From an uncultured Prevotella sp. (GTDB lineage Bacteria > Bacteroidota > Bacteroidia > Bacteroidales > Bacteroidaceae): a stretch of 13,289 nucleotides of DNA. Position 1 is the first letter of the stretch, and each line of letters opens with the position of its first letter. The stretch lies in NCBI GenBank assembly GCA_900762125.1, contig CAAFFL010000155.1, positions 1 through 13,289 of the forward strand, given 5' to 3'. Positions 1-6,042 of the stretch are shown here, one piece after another. A program made the translations under genes and the position numbers. A model generated the notes under the pieces. The model had not been told where the DNA came from and ran no database searches. It saw nothing but the letters and a program-made list of their open reading frames with translations.

Positions 1-283
1 AGCCCGGCACGGCCTTGCGGTTCTCCGCCCAGAGGCTTGTCCGCCGGAAGTCCGCGCAGAACGTCAGCACCACCGGGGCTCCCTCCACCATCGGCTGGGA
101 GAAGTGGGCAGGAGCGAGCTTTGCCTTCATCTGAGGGTCCCGCGTGACGACGACACTGTAGAGTTGCAGGTTGCCCATCGTCGGCGTCCGCTCGGCTTCT
201 TGCAAGAGTTGCTTGAGCAAACTGTCGGAAACTTCTCTGTCTGAGTATTTTCGGATACTCCGCCTATGTTTTAAACTTTCCAT
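1..283 (-). CDS. Nitroreductase family protein, 5' part (runs off the left edge)
   Basis: The minus strand from the ATG at 283-281 stays open to the window edge, giving 94 residues. The N-terminus carries the nitroreductase FMN-phosphate motif, RRSIRKY at residues 7-13, followed by a helix and a TPTMGNLQLYSVVV segment (33-46) at the place where the family has its P-S-x-x-N-x-Q-P flavin-contact strand. The segment near 70-90 (FCADFRRTSLW) also fits. Members are FMN-dependent NAD(P)H oxidoreductases in the cytoplasm that reduce nitroaromatics, quinones or other small electrophiles; the physiological substrate cannot be told from this fragment. It is divergent from nrdJ and has its own promoter 20 bases upstream. 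Family assignment is firm; the rest of the domain, including the C-terminal flavin-binding part, lies outside the window. Confidence 0.85.
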   Translation of the reverse strand, partial: MESLKHRRSIRKYSDREVSDSLLKQLLQEAERTPTMGNLQLYSVVVTRDPQMKAKLAPAHFSQPMVEGAPVVLTFCADFRRTSLWAENRKAVPG

Positions 284-303
284 AATGAGAAATCGTTTGG
301 ATG

Positions 304-335
304 CAAAGTTAAGCAAAAGTTTCCAAAATAGACAA
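304..335 (-). promoter_or_regulatory. Bacteroidetes-type promoter of the nitroreductase gene
   Basis: On the minus strand there is a TAACTTTG (-7 box, plus positions 304-311) and a TTG (-33 box, 333-335) separated by 21 bases, matching the Bacteroidetes primary sigma consensus TTTG-N19..21-TAnnTTTG. The leader to the ATG at 283 would be only about 15 bases. Confidence 0.6.
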
Positions 336-362
336 TCTTTGAGACAAATATATTGTGGAATG

Positions 363-395
363 TTGCCGTTATCTCAAATTTCTTTTGTAGCTTTG
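363..395 (+). promoter_or_regulatory. Bacteroidetes-type promoter of nrdJ-folB
   Basis: TAGCTTTG at 388-395 matches the TAnnTTTG -7 box, with a TTG at 363-365, 22 bases upstream, as a weak -33 box. Transcription would start near 400, leaving a leader of about 35 bases before the nrdJ ATG. That is too short for a cobalamin riboswitch, and I see no B12-box-like element in the whole 151-base divergent gap. Confidence 0.5.
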
Positions 396-434
396 CAACT
401 ACTTATTCTTGATAATAGTCATTGATAACTAAAT

Positions 435-3014
435 ATGGATAATCAACAAACCTATTCTTTTGAGGAGGCGCAGGAAGCCTCTTTGAAGTATTTTGGCGGT
501 GACGAGCTTGCCGCCAGGGTGTGGGTGAACAAGTACGCGATGAAGGACAGCTTCGGGAACATCTTCGAGAAGAGTCCCGAGGACATGCACTGGCGCATCG
601 CCAACGAGATTGCCCGCATCGAGAAGAAGTATCCCAACCCGCTGAGTGCGCAGGAGATCTTCGACCTGCTCGACCACTTCCGCTACATCATTCCCGCCGG
701 CAGTCCAATGACCGGTATCGGCAACGACCACCAGGTGGCGTCGCTGAGCAACTGCTTCGTCATTGGCCTCGATGGTGATGCCGACAGCTACGGCGCCATC
801 ATGAAGATCGACGAGGAGCAGGTGCAGCTGATGAAGCGCCGTGGTGGCGTGGGTCATGACATGAGTCAGATCCGCCCGAAGGGCTCGCCCGTGAACAACT
901 CCGCGCTGACGTCCACCGGTCTCGTGCCGTTCATGGAGCGTTTCAGCAACAGCACCCGTGAGGTGGCGCAGGACGGTCGTCGAGGCGCGCTGATGCTCTC
1001 CGTGAGCATCAAGCACCCGGACTCCGAGGCCTTCATCGACGCGAAGATGACCGAGGGCAAGGTGACGGGCGCCAACGTCTCCGTGAAGATTGACGACGCG
1101 TTCATGCAGGCTGCTGTCGACGACAAGCCCTACACCCAGCAGTTCCCCATCGACGGTGATGACCCGATGGTGAAGAAGGAGATCTCCGCCCGCAAACTCT
1201 GGGAGAAGATCGTCCACAACGCCTGGAAGAGCGCCGAGCCTGGAGTCCTGTTCTGGGACACCATCCTCCGCGAGAGCATCCCCGACTGCTATGCCGACCT
1301 CGGCTTCCGCACCGTCAGCACGAACCCCTGTGGCGAGATCCCCCTCTGCCCCTACGACAGCTGCCGACTGCTGAGCATCAACCTTTATAGTTATGTGGAG
1401 AACCCCTTCACCAAGGACGCGAAGTTCAACTTTGATCTCTTCAAGAAGCACGTGCAGCTCGCACAGCGCCTCATGGACGACATCGTCGACCTGGAGATGG
1501 AGAAGATTGACCTCATCATGCAGAAGGTCACTCGCGACCCGCAGGAGGACGACGTGAAGCACGTGGAGTACCACCTCTGGGAGAAGATCAAGGACAAGAG
1601 TGGCAAGGGCCGCCGTACGGGTGTGGGCATCACCGCTGAGGGCGACATGATCGCTGCCATGGGTCTGCGCTATGGCACACAGGAGGCTACCGACTTCGCT
1701 GTAGAGGTGCATAAGACCCTCGCACTCAATGCTTACCGCTCTTCCGTCACGATGGCACAGGAGCGTGGCGCGTTCTCCATCTACGATGCTGAGCGCGAGA
1801 AGAACAACCCCTTCGTCAACCGTCTGAAGGACGCCGACCCGCAGCTCTATGAGGACATGGTGAAGTACGGCCGCCGCAACATCGCCTGTCTGACCATCGC
1901 GCCCACCGGCACCACGTCGCTCATGACGCAGACCACCTCGGGCATCGAGCCCGTGTTCATGCCCGTCTACAAGCGCCGCCGCAAGGTGAACCCCAACGAC
2001 AAGGATGTGCACGTTGACTTCGTCGACGAGGTCGGCGACAGCTTCGAGGAGTACATCGTCTACCACCGCAAGTTCCTCACGTGGATGGAGGTCAACGGCT
2101 ACGACACCACGAAGCGCTACACCCAGGAGGAGCTCGACGACCTCGTGGCAAAGAGTCCTTACTATAAAGCCACCGCCAACGATGTCGACTGGCTGATGAA
2201 GGTGCGCATGCAGGGCGCCATCCAGAAGTGGGTGGACCACTCCATCTCCGTCACCGTCAACCTGCCGAACAATGTCGATGAGGCACTGGTCAACAAGCTC
2301 TATGTTGAGGCGTGGCGCTCCGGTTGCAAGGGCTGCACGATCTATCGCGATGGCAGTCGCTCGGGTGTGATGATCTCTGTCTCAAAGAAGGATAAGAAGA
2401 AGGAAGAACCCGAGCATCCGAAGGAGACGCAGGAGCCGATCACCGTGCCGTGTCTGCCGCCTCATGTGGTGGAGGTGCGCCCGAAGGAACTCGTCTGCGA
2501 TGTCGTACGCTTCCAGAACAATAAGGACAAGTGGGTCGCCTTCGTGGGCCTCCTCGACGGCTATCCCTACGAGATCTTCACCGGTCTCCAGGACGACGAC
2601 GACGGCATCATTCTGCCGAAGAACGTCACCAAGGGTAAGATCATCAAGCAGACCAACGAGGATGGCTCCCACCGCTACGACTTCCAGTTTGAGAACCGCC
2701 GAGGCTACAAGACCACCGTCGAGGGACTGTCGGAGAAGTTCAACCCGGAGTACTGGAACTATGCCAAACTCATCTCCGGTGTGCTCCGTTATCGCATGCC
2801 CATCGACCACGTCATCAAGCTCGTCGACTCCCTGCAGTTGAAGAGCGAGAGCATCAACACGTGGAAGAACGGTGTGGTGCGCGCCCTGAAGAAGTATGTC
2901 ACCGACGGCACAAAGGCTAAGGGCCAGAAGTGCCCTGTTTGCGGCCATGAGACACTCGTCTATCAGGAGGGCTGCCTCATCTGTACCAACTGTGGCGCAA
3001 GCCGTTGCGGATGA
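435..3014 (+). CDS. nrdJ: Adenosylcobalamin-dependent (class II) ribonucleoside-diphosphate reductase
   Basis: An 859-residue class II ribonucleotide reductase, which makes deoxyribonucleotides from ribonucleotides in the cytoplasm using a thiyl radical generated from coenzyme B12, without oxygen. The 10-stranded barrel signature NPCGEIPL is present: N297, C299 (radical cysteine) and E301. The active-site redox pair is C107 (in SNCF) and C310, 11 residues after C299, the spacing I recall for the Thermotoga enzyme. PTGTTSLM (490-497) is the family's phosphate-binding loop. No N-terminal ATP cone is seen. After the barrel comes a basic linker (about 645-660), then a region (about 675-820) resembling the TSCPD-type extension of many class II enzymes. 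The C-terminus is a zinc-ribbon-like tail (C833, C836, C847, C850) with the CxxxxC pair C853/C858 that should re-reduce the active site. The ATG at 435 follows the promoter closely. The gene shares an ATGA overlap with folB. Confidence 0.95.
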   Translation: MDNQQTYSFEEAQEASLKYFGGDELAARVWVNKYAMKDSFGNIFEKSPEDMHWRIANEIARIEKKYPNPLSAQEIFDLLDHFRYIIPAGSPMTGIGNDHQVASLSNCFVIGLDGDADSYGAIMKIDEEQVQLMKRRGGVGHDMSQIRPKGSPVNNSALTSTGLVPFMERFSNSTREVAQDGRRGALMLSVSIKHPDSEAFIDAKMTEGKVTGANVSVKIDDAFMQAAVDDKPYTQQFPIDGDDPMVKKEISARKLWEKIVHNAWKSAEPGVLFWDTILRESIPDCYADLGFRTVSTNPCGEIPLCPYDSCRLLSINLYSYVENPFTKDAKFNFDLFKKHVQLAQRLMDDIVDLEMEKIDLIMQKVTRDPQEDDVKHVEYHLWEKIKDKSGKGRRTGVGITAEGDMIAAMGLRYGTQEATDFAVEVHKTLALNAYRSSVTMAQERGAFSIYDAEREKNNPFVNRLKDADPQLYEDMVKYGRRNIACLTIAPTGTTSLMTQTTSGIEPVFMPVYKRRRKVNPNDKDVHVDFVDEVGDSFEEYIVYHRKFLTWMEVNGYDTTKRYTQEELDDLVAKSPYYKATANDVDWLMKVRMQGAIQKWVDHSISVTVNLPNNVDEALVNKLYVEAWRSGCKGCTIYRDGSRSGVMISVSKKDKKKEEPEHPKETQEPITVPCLPPHVVEVRPKELVCDVVRFQNNKDKWVAFVGLLDGYPYEIFTGLQDDDDGIILPKNVTKGKIIKQTNEDGSHRYDFQFENRRGYKTTVEGLSEKFNPEYWNYAKLISGVLRYRMPIDHVIKLVDSLQLKSESINTWKNGVVRALKKYVTDGTKAKGQKCPVCGHETLVYQEGCLICTNCGASRCG

Positions 3015-3397
3015 TGACGCTCAAGGATAGCTATATCACCCTTCGCCGCCTGCGCTTCCATGCCCTTCACGGTGTGGCGGCGCAGGAGCGGCTGACGGGT
3101 AACGACTATGAGGTCACGTTGCGCATCGAGGTAGACCTTGCTGACGCTGCACGCACCGATGCCCTCTCCGACACGGTGAACTATGCCGAGGCGTATGGGC
3201 TTGTCCGCGATGTCATGCGGATGCCCTGTCAGCTGCTGGAGCATGTCGCCTGGCGAATTGGCGAGAGCCTCTTTGAGCGGTGGCCGGAGATCAAGGCCGT
3301 CGACATCAGTCTCACGAAGCTCAACCCGCCCATCGGTGCCGACGCGGATGGCTGCGGCGTGGAGCTACACTTAATAAATGATAAAACCGAACGGTAA
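3011..3397 (+). CDS. folB: Dihydroneopterin aldolase
   Basis: A 128-residue protein with the full FolB pattern. It cleaves 7,8-dihydroneopterin to 6-hydroxymethyl-dihydropterin and glycolaldehyde in tetrahydrofolate synthesis. The start LRRLRFHALHGVAAQER matches the family's conserved HGV/E segment (E26). TVNYAEAY holds the active-site tyrosine (Y58), LLEHVAWRI the pterin-binding glutamate (E77), and the TKLNPPI segment the catalytic lysine (K103). Length is normal for the family. I chose the ATG at 3011 because it overlaps the nrdJ stop as ATGA, the classic translational-coupling arrangement; the next ATG at 3014 is equally possible and would remove one methionine, while a TTG at 3005 is open in frame but unlikely. 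It shares the nrdJ transcript. Folate and deoxynucleotide supply are both needed for DNA synthesis, which may explain the pairing (inference). Confidence 0.9.
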   Translation: MMTLKDSYITLRRLRFHALHGVAAQERLTGNDYEVTLRIEVDLADAARTDALSDTVNYAEAYGLVRDVMRMPCQLLEHVAWRIGESLFERWPEIKAVDISLTKLNPPIGADADGCGVELHLINDKTER

Positions 3398-3414
3398 ACG
3401 ATAGTTTTATCGTT
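3397..3414 (+). other. Stem-loop over the folB stop, weak terminator candidate
   Basis: AACGATA (3397-3403) pairs perfectly with TATCGTT (3408-3414) around a 4-base loop, followed closely by TTTT (3417-3420). A second pairing, CGAACG (3388-3393) with CGTTCG (3411-3416), is mutually exclusive with it. The stem is AT-rich and the T-run short, so it could be a weak terminator of nrdJ-folB or an operator overlapping the -33 region of the amidase promoter. The structure is visible; its role is a guess. Confidence 0.3.
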
Positions 3415-3423
3415 CGTTTTCAT

Positions 3424-3431
3424 TAACTTTG
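3424..3431 (+). promoter_or_regulatory. -7 box of the amidase-MCE promoter
   Basis: TAACTTTG at 3424-3431 is a perfect TAnnTTTG -7 box, 18 bases before the amidase ATG. No good TTTG -33 box is found at 19-21 bases upstream, where the sequence is T-rich and part of the stem-loop, so this promoter may be weak or controlled. Confidence 0.5.
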
Positions 3432-3449
3432 CACATTATTATATAATGT

Positions 3450-4706
3450 ATGAGAAAACGGATTCTGCTCACACTGACAACGCTCCTGCTCTGCGTCATC
3501 ACCGCCCTGGGTGCTGACCACCGCTTCACGCTCGTCATCGACGCTGGCCATGGCGGTCACGACGATGGAGCCTGCGGAGCCATCTCGATGGAGAAGAACC
3601 TCACCCTGCGCTATGCCCTCGCTTTCGGACAGGCCGTGAAGCAGCGATGCCCCGATGTGCGTGTCATCTTCACCCGTACGACCGACGTGTTCCTGCCGTT
3701 GCATGAGCGTGCCGACATTGCCAACCGCAACAAGGCGGACCTCTTCATCTCCATCCACATCAATGCCGTAGCGGGCTCACGCGCCATCCACGGCTTCCAG
3801 AGCTACACCCTCGGACGCGGCGAGCGCACCGGCGACCGTGGACTGAAGGAGAATCTCGACGTGGCCAAGCGCGAGAACTCCGTGATCTACATGGAGAAAG
3901 ACTATGAGAAGGTCTACCGCTTCGACGCCAACTCTGCCGAGAGCAACATCATGTACGAGTTCATGGCGGACAAGAACCGTGAGCGCAGCGTGGACCTCTC
4001 GCGGATGATGCAGCAGGAGGTGTGCCGCGCCACGGGACGTGTCGACGGTGGTGGCCATCAGAACAACCTCGCCGTGCTCCGACTGACGTCGATGCCGGCC
4101 ATCCTCCTCGAGCTCGGTTTCATCTCCACGCCCGACGAGGAGACGTTCCTCAACAGTGACGAGGCGCTGCCGGAATACACCCAGGGCATTCTCCAAGCGT
4201 TCCTGCGGTATAAAGCCAAGTACGACGACAACATCGACGTGCCCTACCGGGATGCGCAGGCCGACGACCAGCTGGTGATGGTGCAGGCGCCACAGCCCAA
4301 GGCACCGGTGAAAAAGGCAGAGCCGAAGACATCGACGAAGCAGAACGAGCCAAAGGCATCGACGAAGCAGGCTGGCTCCAAGAATGCCGACCCCAAGGTA
4401 TCGACGAAGAAGGCTGACGCCAAGCCTACCAACACGGACAAGCCGGTCTTCAAGATTCAGGTCGCTGCGGGGAAGTATAGGCTCAAGCCCACGAACAGCC
4501 AGTTCAAGGGTCTCGACGGCATCGAGTGCTTCCTGGATGGTGCTATATATAAGTATATGTATGGTGCCAACACCAACTACAACACCGTCAACCGCCTGCG
4601 CAAGCAGATCCTCGATAAGTTCCCGAATTGCTACATTGTAGCCTTTAAGCAAGGGAAGCTGGTGGATGTCAACGAGGCGATTAAGGAGTTTTTAAAGAAT
4701 AGGTAA
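3450..4706 (+). CDS. Secreted N-acetylmuramoyl-L-alanine amidase (Amidase_3) with C-terminal SPOR-like domain
   Basis: A 418-residue cell-wall hydrolase that should cut the amide bond between N-acetylmuramic acid and the stem peptide. Residues 1-22 form a signal peptide (MRKR, hydrophobic core, ALGA). The AmiC-like zinc site is complete: H34 in IDAGHGG, E48 in SMEKNL, H103 in SIHINA, and the catalytic glutamate E221 in LLELGF; the catalytic domain ends near residue 250. Residues about 285-330 are a Lys/Thr/Pro-rich low-complexity linker with near-repeats of (E/D)PKxSTK. The last 85 or so residues (FKIQVAAGKYRLKP... to the end) read like a divergent SPOR-type domain, which in this family binds denuded glycan strands at division sites; that assignment is less sure. 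One base separates its stop from the MCE gene, so the two are very likely cotranscribed. I do not give a symbol since amiA/B/C orthology cannot be decided. Confidence 0.9.
   Translation: MRKRILLTLTTLLLCVITALGADHRFTLVIDAGHGGHDDGACGAISMEKNLTLRYALAFGQAVKQRCPDVRVIFTRTTDVFLPLHERADIANRNKADLFISIHINAVAGSRAIHGFQSYTLGRGERTGDRGLKENLDVAKRENSVIYMEKDYEKVYRFDANSAESNIMYEFMADKNRERSVDLSRMMQQEVCRATGRVDGGGHQNNLAVLRLTSMPAILLELGFISTPDEETFLNSDEALPEYTQGILQAFLRYKAKYDDNIDVPYRDAQADDQLVMVQAPQPKAPVKKAEPKTSTKQNEPKASTKQAGSKNADPKVSTKKADAKPTNTDKPVFKIQVAAGKYRLKPTNSQFKGLDGIECFLDGAIYKYMYGANTNYNTVNRLRKQILDKFPNCYIVAFKQGKLVDVNEAIKEFLKNR
4331..4412 (+). repeat. Coding repeat in the amidase linker (three near-identical 13-mers)
   Basis: ATCGACGAAGCAG occurs at 4331 and 4358 (27-base offset) and again with one mismatch (ATCGACGAAGAAG) at 4400 (42-base offset). 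All are in the same frame and encode STKQ, STKQ and STKK inside the low-complexity linker between the amidase and SPOR-like domains. The offsets are multiples of three, as expected for linker length variation by slippage or duplication. Confidence 0.7.
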
Positions 4707-4707
4707 A

Positions 4708-5616
4708 ATGAAAAAGGAGATTAGGATTGCCCTCGTGGCTATCGTCGGAATCATTGTGTTGTTCTTCGGACTGAACTTCCTCAAGGGTATGTCCATGCTC
4801 TCCACGGACGATGCCTACTACATCAAGTTCAAGGATGTCAGCGGGCTCTCGGCCTCCAACCCCATCTATGCCGATGGCTATCAGGTCGGCGTCGTCCGCG
4901 GCATCGACTACGACTATGAGCACAGCGGCAACGTCCTCGTGCGCTTCACCGTCGACAACGACCTCCGCATCCCGAAAGGCTCCTCGGCAGAGATCGTCAC
5001 CGACCTCATGGGCAACGTGAAGATGAACCTCCTCCTGGCAAACAATCCTCGGGAGCGCGTCAACCCCGGCGACACCATCGTCGGAGCAATCAACGCGGGG
5101 ATGATGGGCGCCATCGAACAGGTGCTGCCGAAGGTCGCGGCTCTTGTGCCGAAGCTCGACAGTATCCTCACCAGCGTCAACAACCTCCTGGCGGACCCTG
5201 CCCTCGCCGCATCGCTGCATAATGTCCAGACCATCTCCACCGACCTCACCGTCTCCACGCGACAGTTGAACACGCTCCTCGCATCGGTGAACAGTCGCGT
5301 CCCCGGTATGATGACGAAGGCGGACTATGCTCTCGACAAGGCGGGCTCGACAATGAACAATGCCGACCGCCTCACTGCGAACCTTGCAGCCCTTGACATC
5401 CAGGGTACCATGGCGAAGGTCGACCAGACCATGACGAACGTCCAGAGCATCACCCAGAAGCTCAACAACAAGGAGGGTTCCCTCGGCCTGCTGATGAACG
5501 ATCCCGCCCTCTACAACAACCTCAACGCCACGATGATCAGCGCCGACTCGCTCCTCACGAACCTCAAGGCGCACCCGAAGCGCTACGTCCACTTCTCGCT
5601 GTTCGGGAAGAAGTAG
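4708..5616 (+). CDS. MCE/MlaD-family lipid-transport substrate-binding protein
   Basis: A 302-residue protein with one N-terminal membrane helix (about residues 7-25, preceded by MKKEIR), then a single MCE domain (about 37-115) containing the recognisable pattern YYIKFKDVSGLSASNPIYADGYQVG and later VRFTVDNDLRIPKGSSAEI. MCE proteins bind and shuttle phospholipids between inner and outer membranes as partners of an MlaE-type ABC transporter. The region after 120 is long, polar and helical, with several 'LNxLLAS/LTNL' heptad-like stretches and a GSLGLLMNDPALYNNLN segment typical of MCE C-terminal helices. It starts one base after the amidase stop, with no SD sequence, so it probably relies on coupling. 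No MlaE/MlaF gene is in the window; the GC-rich palindrome and terminator directly downstream show the operon ends here. The ATG at 4708 is the natural start, as the membrane helix follows at once. Confidence 0.87.
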   Translation: MKKEIRIALVAIVGIIVLFFGLNFLKGMSMLSTDDAYYIKFKDVSGLSASNPIYADGYQVGVVRGIDYDYEHSGNVLVRFTVDNDLRIPKGSSAEIVTDLMGNVKMNLLLANNPRERVNPGDTIVGAINAGMMGAIEQVLPKVAALVPKLDSILTSVNNLLADPALAASLHNVQTISTDLTVSTRQLNTLLASVNSRVPGMMTKADYALDKAGSTMNNADRLTANLAALDIQGTMAKVDQTMTNVQSITQKLNNKEGSLGLLMNDPALYNNLNATMISADSLLTNLKAHPKRYVHFSLFGKK

Positions 5617-5670
5617 CCACTCCCCCCCCCTTACCCCCTTCCCCTTTCGCTTCGCTAGGGGAGGGGGAGC
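5617..5670 (+). repeat. GC-rich palindromic element, copy 1 (after the MCE gene)
   Basis: It begins on the base after the MCE stop codon (5614-5616). A C-run arm (about 5634-5645) can fold onto AGGGGAGGGGG (5657-5667) with a TTCGCTTCGC loop region and a one-base bulge. It shares the design and the CCCCCTnCCCC/TTCGCTAnGGGnAGGGG core with the elements at 7450-7513 and 7585-7654. It lies just upstream of a true terminator and is itself followed by no T-run, so it looks like a 3'-UTR structural repeat rather than a terminator. Confidence 0.65.
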
Positions 5671-5674
5671 GATT

Positions 5675-5714
5675 ACGCCCCATGGAACAAGGTGCTGCTC
5701 CATAGGGCGTTTTT
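5675..5714 (+). terminator. Intrinsic terminator of the amidase-MCE operon
   Basis: ACGCCC (5675-5680) and ATGGA (5682-5686) pair with TCCAT (5699-5703) and GGGCGT (5705-5710) with one mismatch between the two stem parts and a 12-base loop; the stem is followed by TTTTT (5710-5714). This is a textbook rho-independent terminator. Confidence 0.85.
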
Positions 5715-5745
5715 GCTGTCCTTTTCTTGCGCTAGCCATCACCGT

Positions 5746-5764
5746 TGGGACAGTGGGACAGTTG
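5746..5764 (+). repeat. TGGGACAG tandem element, copy A (upstream of dnaA)
   Basis: TGGGACAGTGGGACAGTTG consists of two exact 8-mers (TGGGACAG) followed by a diverged third unit (TGGGACTG, 5763-5770). The same 19 bases occur at 9842-9860 in the same orientation. No coding function is seen. Confidence 0.7.
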
Positions 5765-5788
5765 GGACTGTTGTTCTGGGGCAGTGGC

Positions 5789-5809
5789 GTCCGGCTTGGT
5801 AAGCCGGAC
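5789..5809 (+). repeat. Perfect hairpin following tandem element A
   Basis: GTCCGGCTT (5789-5797) pairs perfectly with AAGCCGGAC (5801-5809) around a GGT loop. There is no T-run after it, so it is not an intrinsic terminator. It lies 24 bases after copy A of the TGGGACAG element; a comparable hairpin follows copy B. Confidence 0.7.
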
Positions 5810-5945
5810 GGTCCAACAGCGAACAGCATAAAGAGCACAACAGCAGCACCCGACTTCTTTTTTTAACTTTCCTTAGTATTTCCGTTTAACCAACCAAAGA
5901 TGAAACAGTTATCCCCGTGACCCCGTAAAAGATGGGATAGCGGCA

Positions 5946-5977
5946 TTTGGAAGTAACGGAAATCTTTCTTAATTTTG
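5946..5977 (+). promoter_or_regulatory. Promoter of dnaA (near-consensus Bacteroidetes type)
   Basis: TTTG at 5946-5949 and TAATTTTG at 5970-5977 are separated by exactly 20 bases, a full match to TTTG-N20-TAnnTTTG. Transcription should start near 5983, leaving a leader of about 60 bases. The in-frame TTG at 5947 lies inside the -33 box, which argues against it as a start codon. Confidence 0.75.
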
Positions 5978-6042
5978 CAAGTGCAATCATTGCTACTAGG
6001 AACTTAACCCCCGTAGACAAACATTGGCAAAAGCAAATATTG

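Larger units (their letters stand above)
5617..6042. other. 426-base gene-free gap upstream of dnaA
   Basis: The gap holds, in order: GC-rich palindrome (5617-5670), terminator (5675-5714), TGGGACAG tandem repeat (5746-5764 and a diverged third unit at 5763-5770), perfect hairpin (5789-5809), a T7 run at 5858-5864, and the dnaA promoter (5946-5977). Only one weak DnaA-box-like word is seen (TTATCCCCG at 5909, two mismatches to TTATCCACA), so I see no evidence for an origin or strong autoregulatory box cluster. No convincing small ORF is present. Confidence 0.6.

Noticed and set aside
284..434. Cobalamin riboswitch upstream of nrdJ
   Set aside because: The gap is 151 bases, shared with a divergent gene, and the predicted leader is about 35 bases; no B12-box-like sequence is present.
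429..2240. 603-codon open frame antisense to nrdJ (and similar long antisense frames at 6004-7464 and 10262-12241)
   Set aside because: These are shadows: the sense genes avoid TTA, CTA and TCA codons, so the antisense frame rarely meets a stop. The translations are Val/Leu/His/Asp-rich with no domain sense and no promoter.
4681..5838. 385-codon minus-strand frame covering the MCE gene
   Set aside because: Same composition effect, extended into the repeat-rich gap; the plus-strand MCE domain and membrane helix are clear.
5850..5870. Terminator or small RNA end at the T7 run
   Set aside because: No stable stem directly precedes the run; the nearest hairpin ends about 49 bases earlier.
5909..5917. 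DnaA box upstream of dnaA
   Set aside because: TTATCCCCG differs from TTATCCACA at two of the positions that matter most, and there is no second copy nearby.
5947..6042. Longer DnaA starting at the in-frame TTG 5947
   Set aside because: The TTG lies inside the -33 promoter box, and the added 32 residues do not resemble DnaA domain I, which begins at the ATG 6043.
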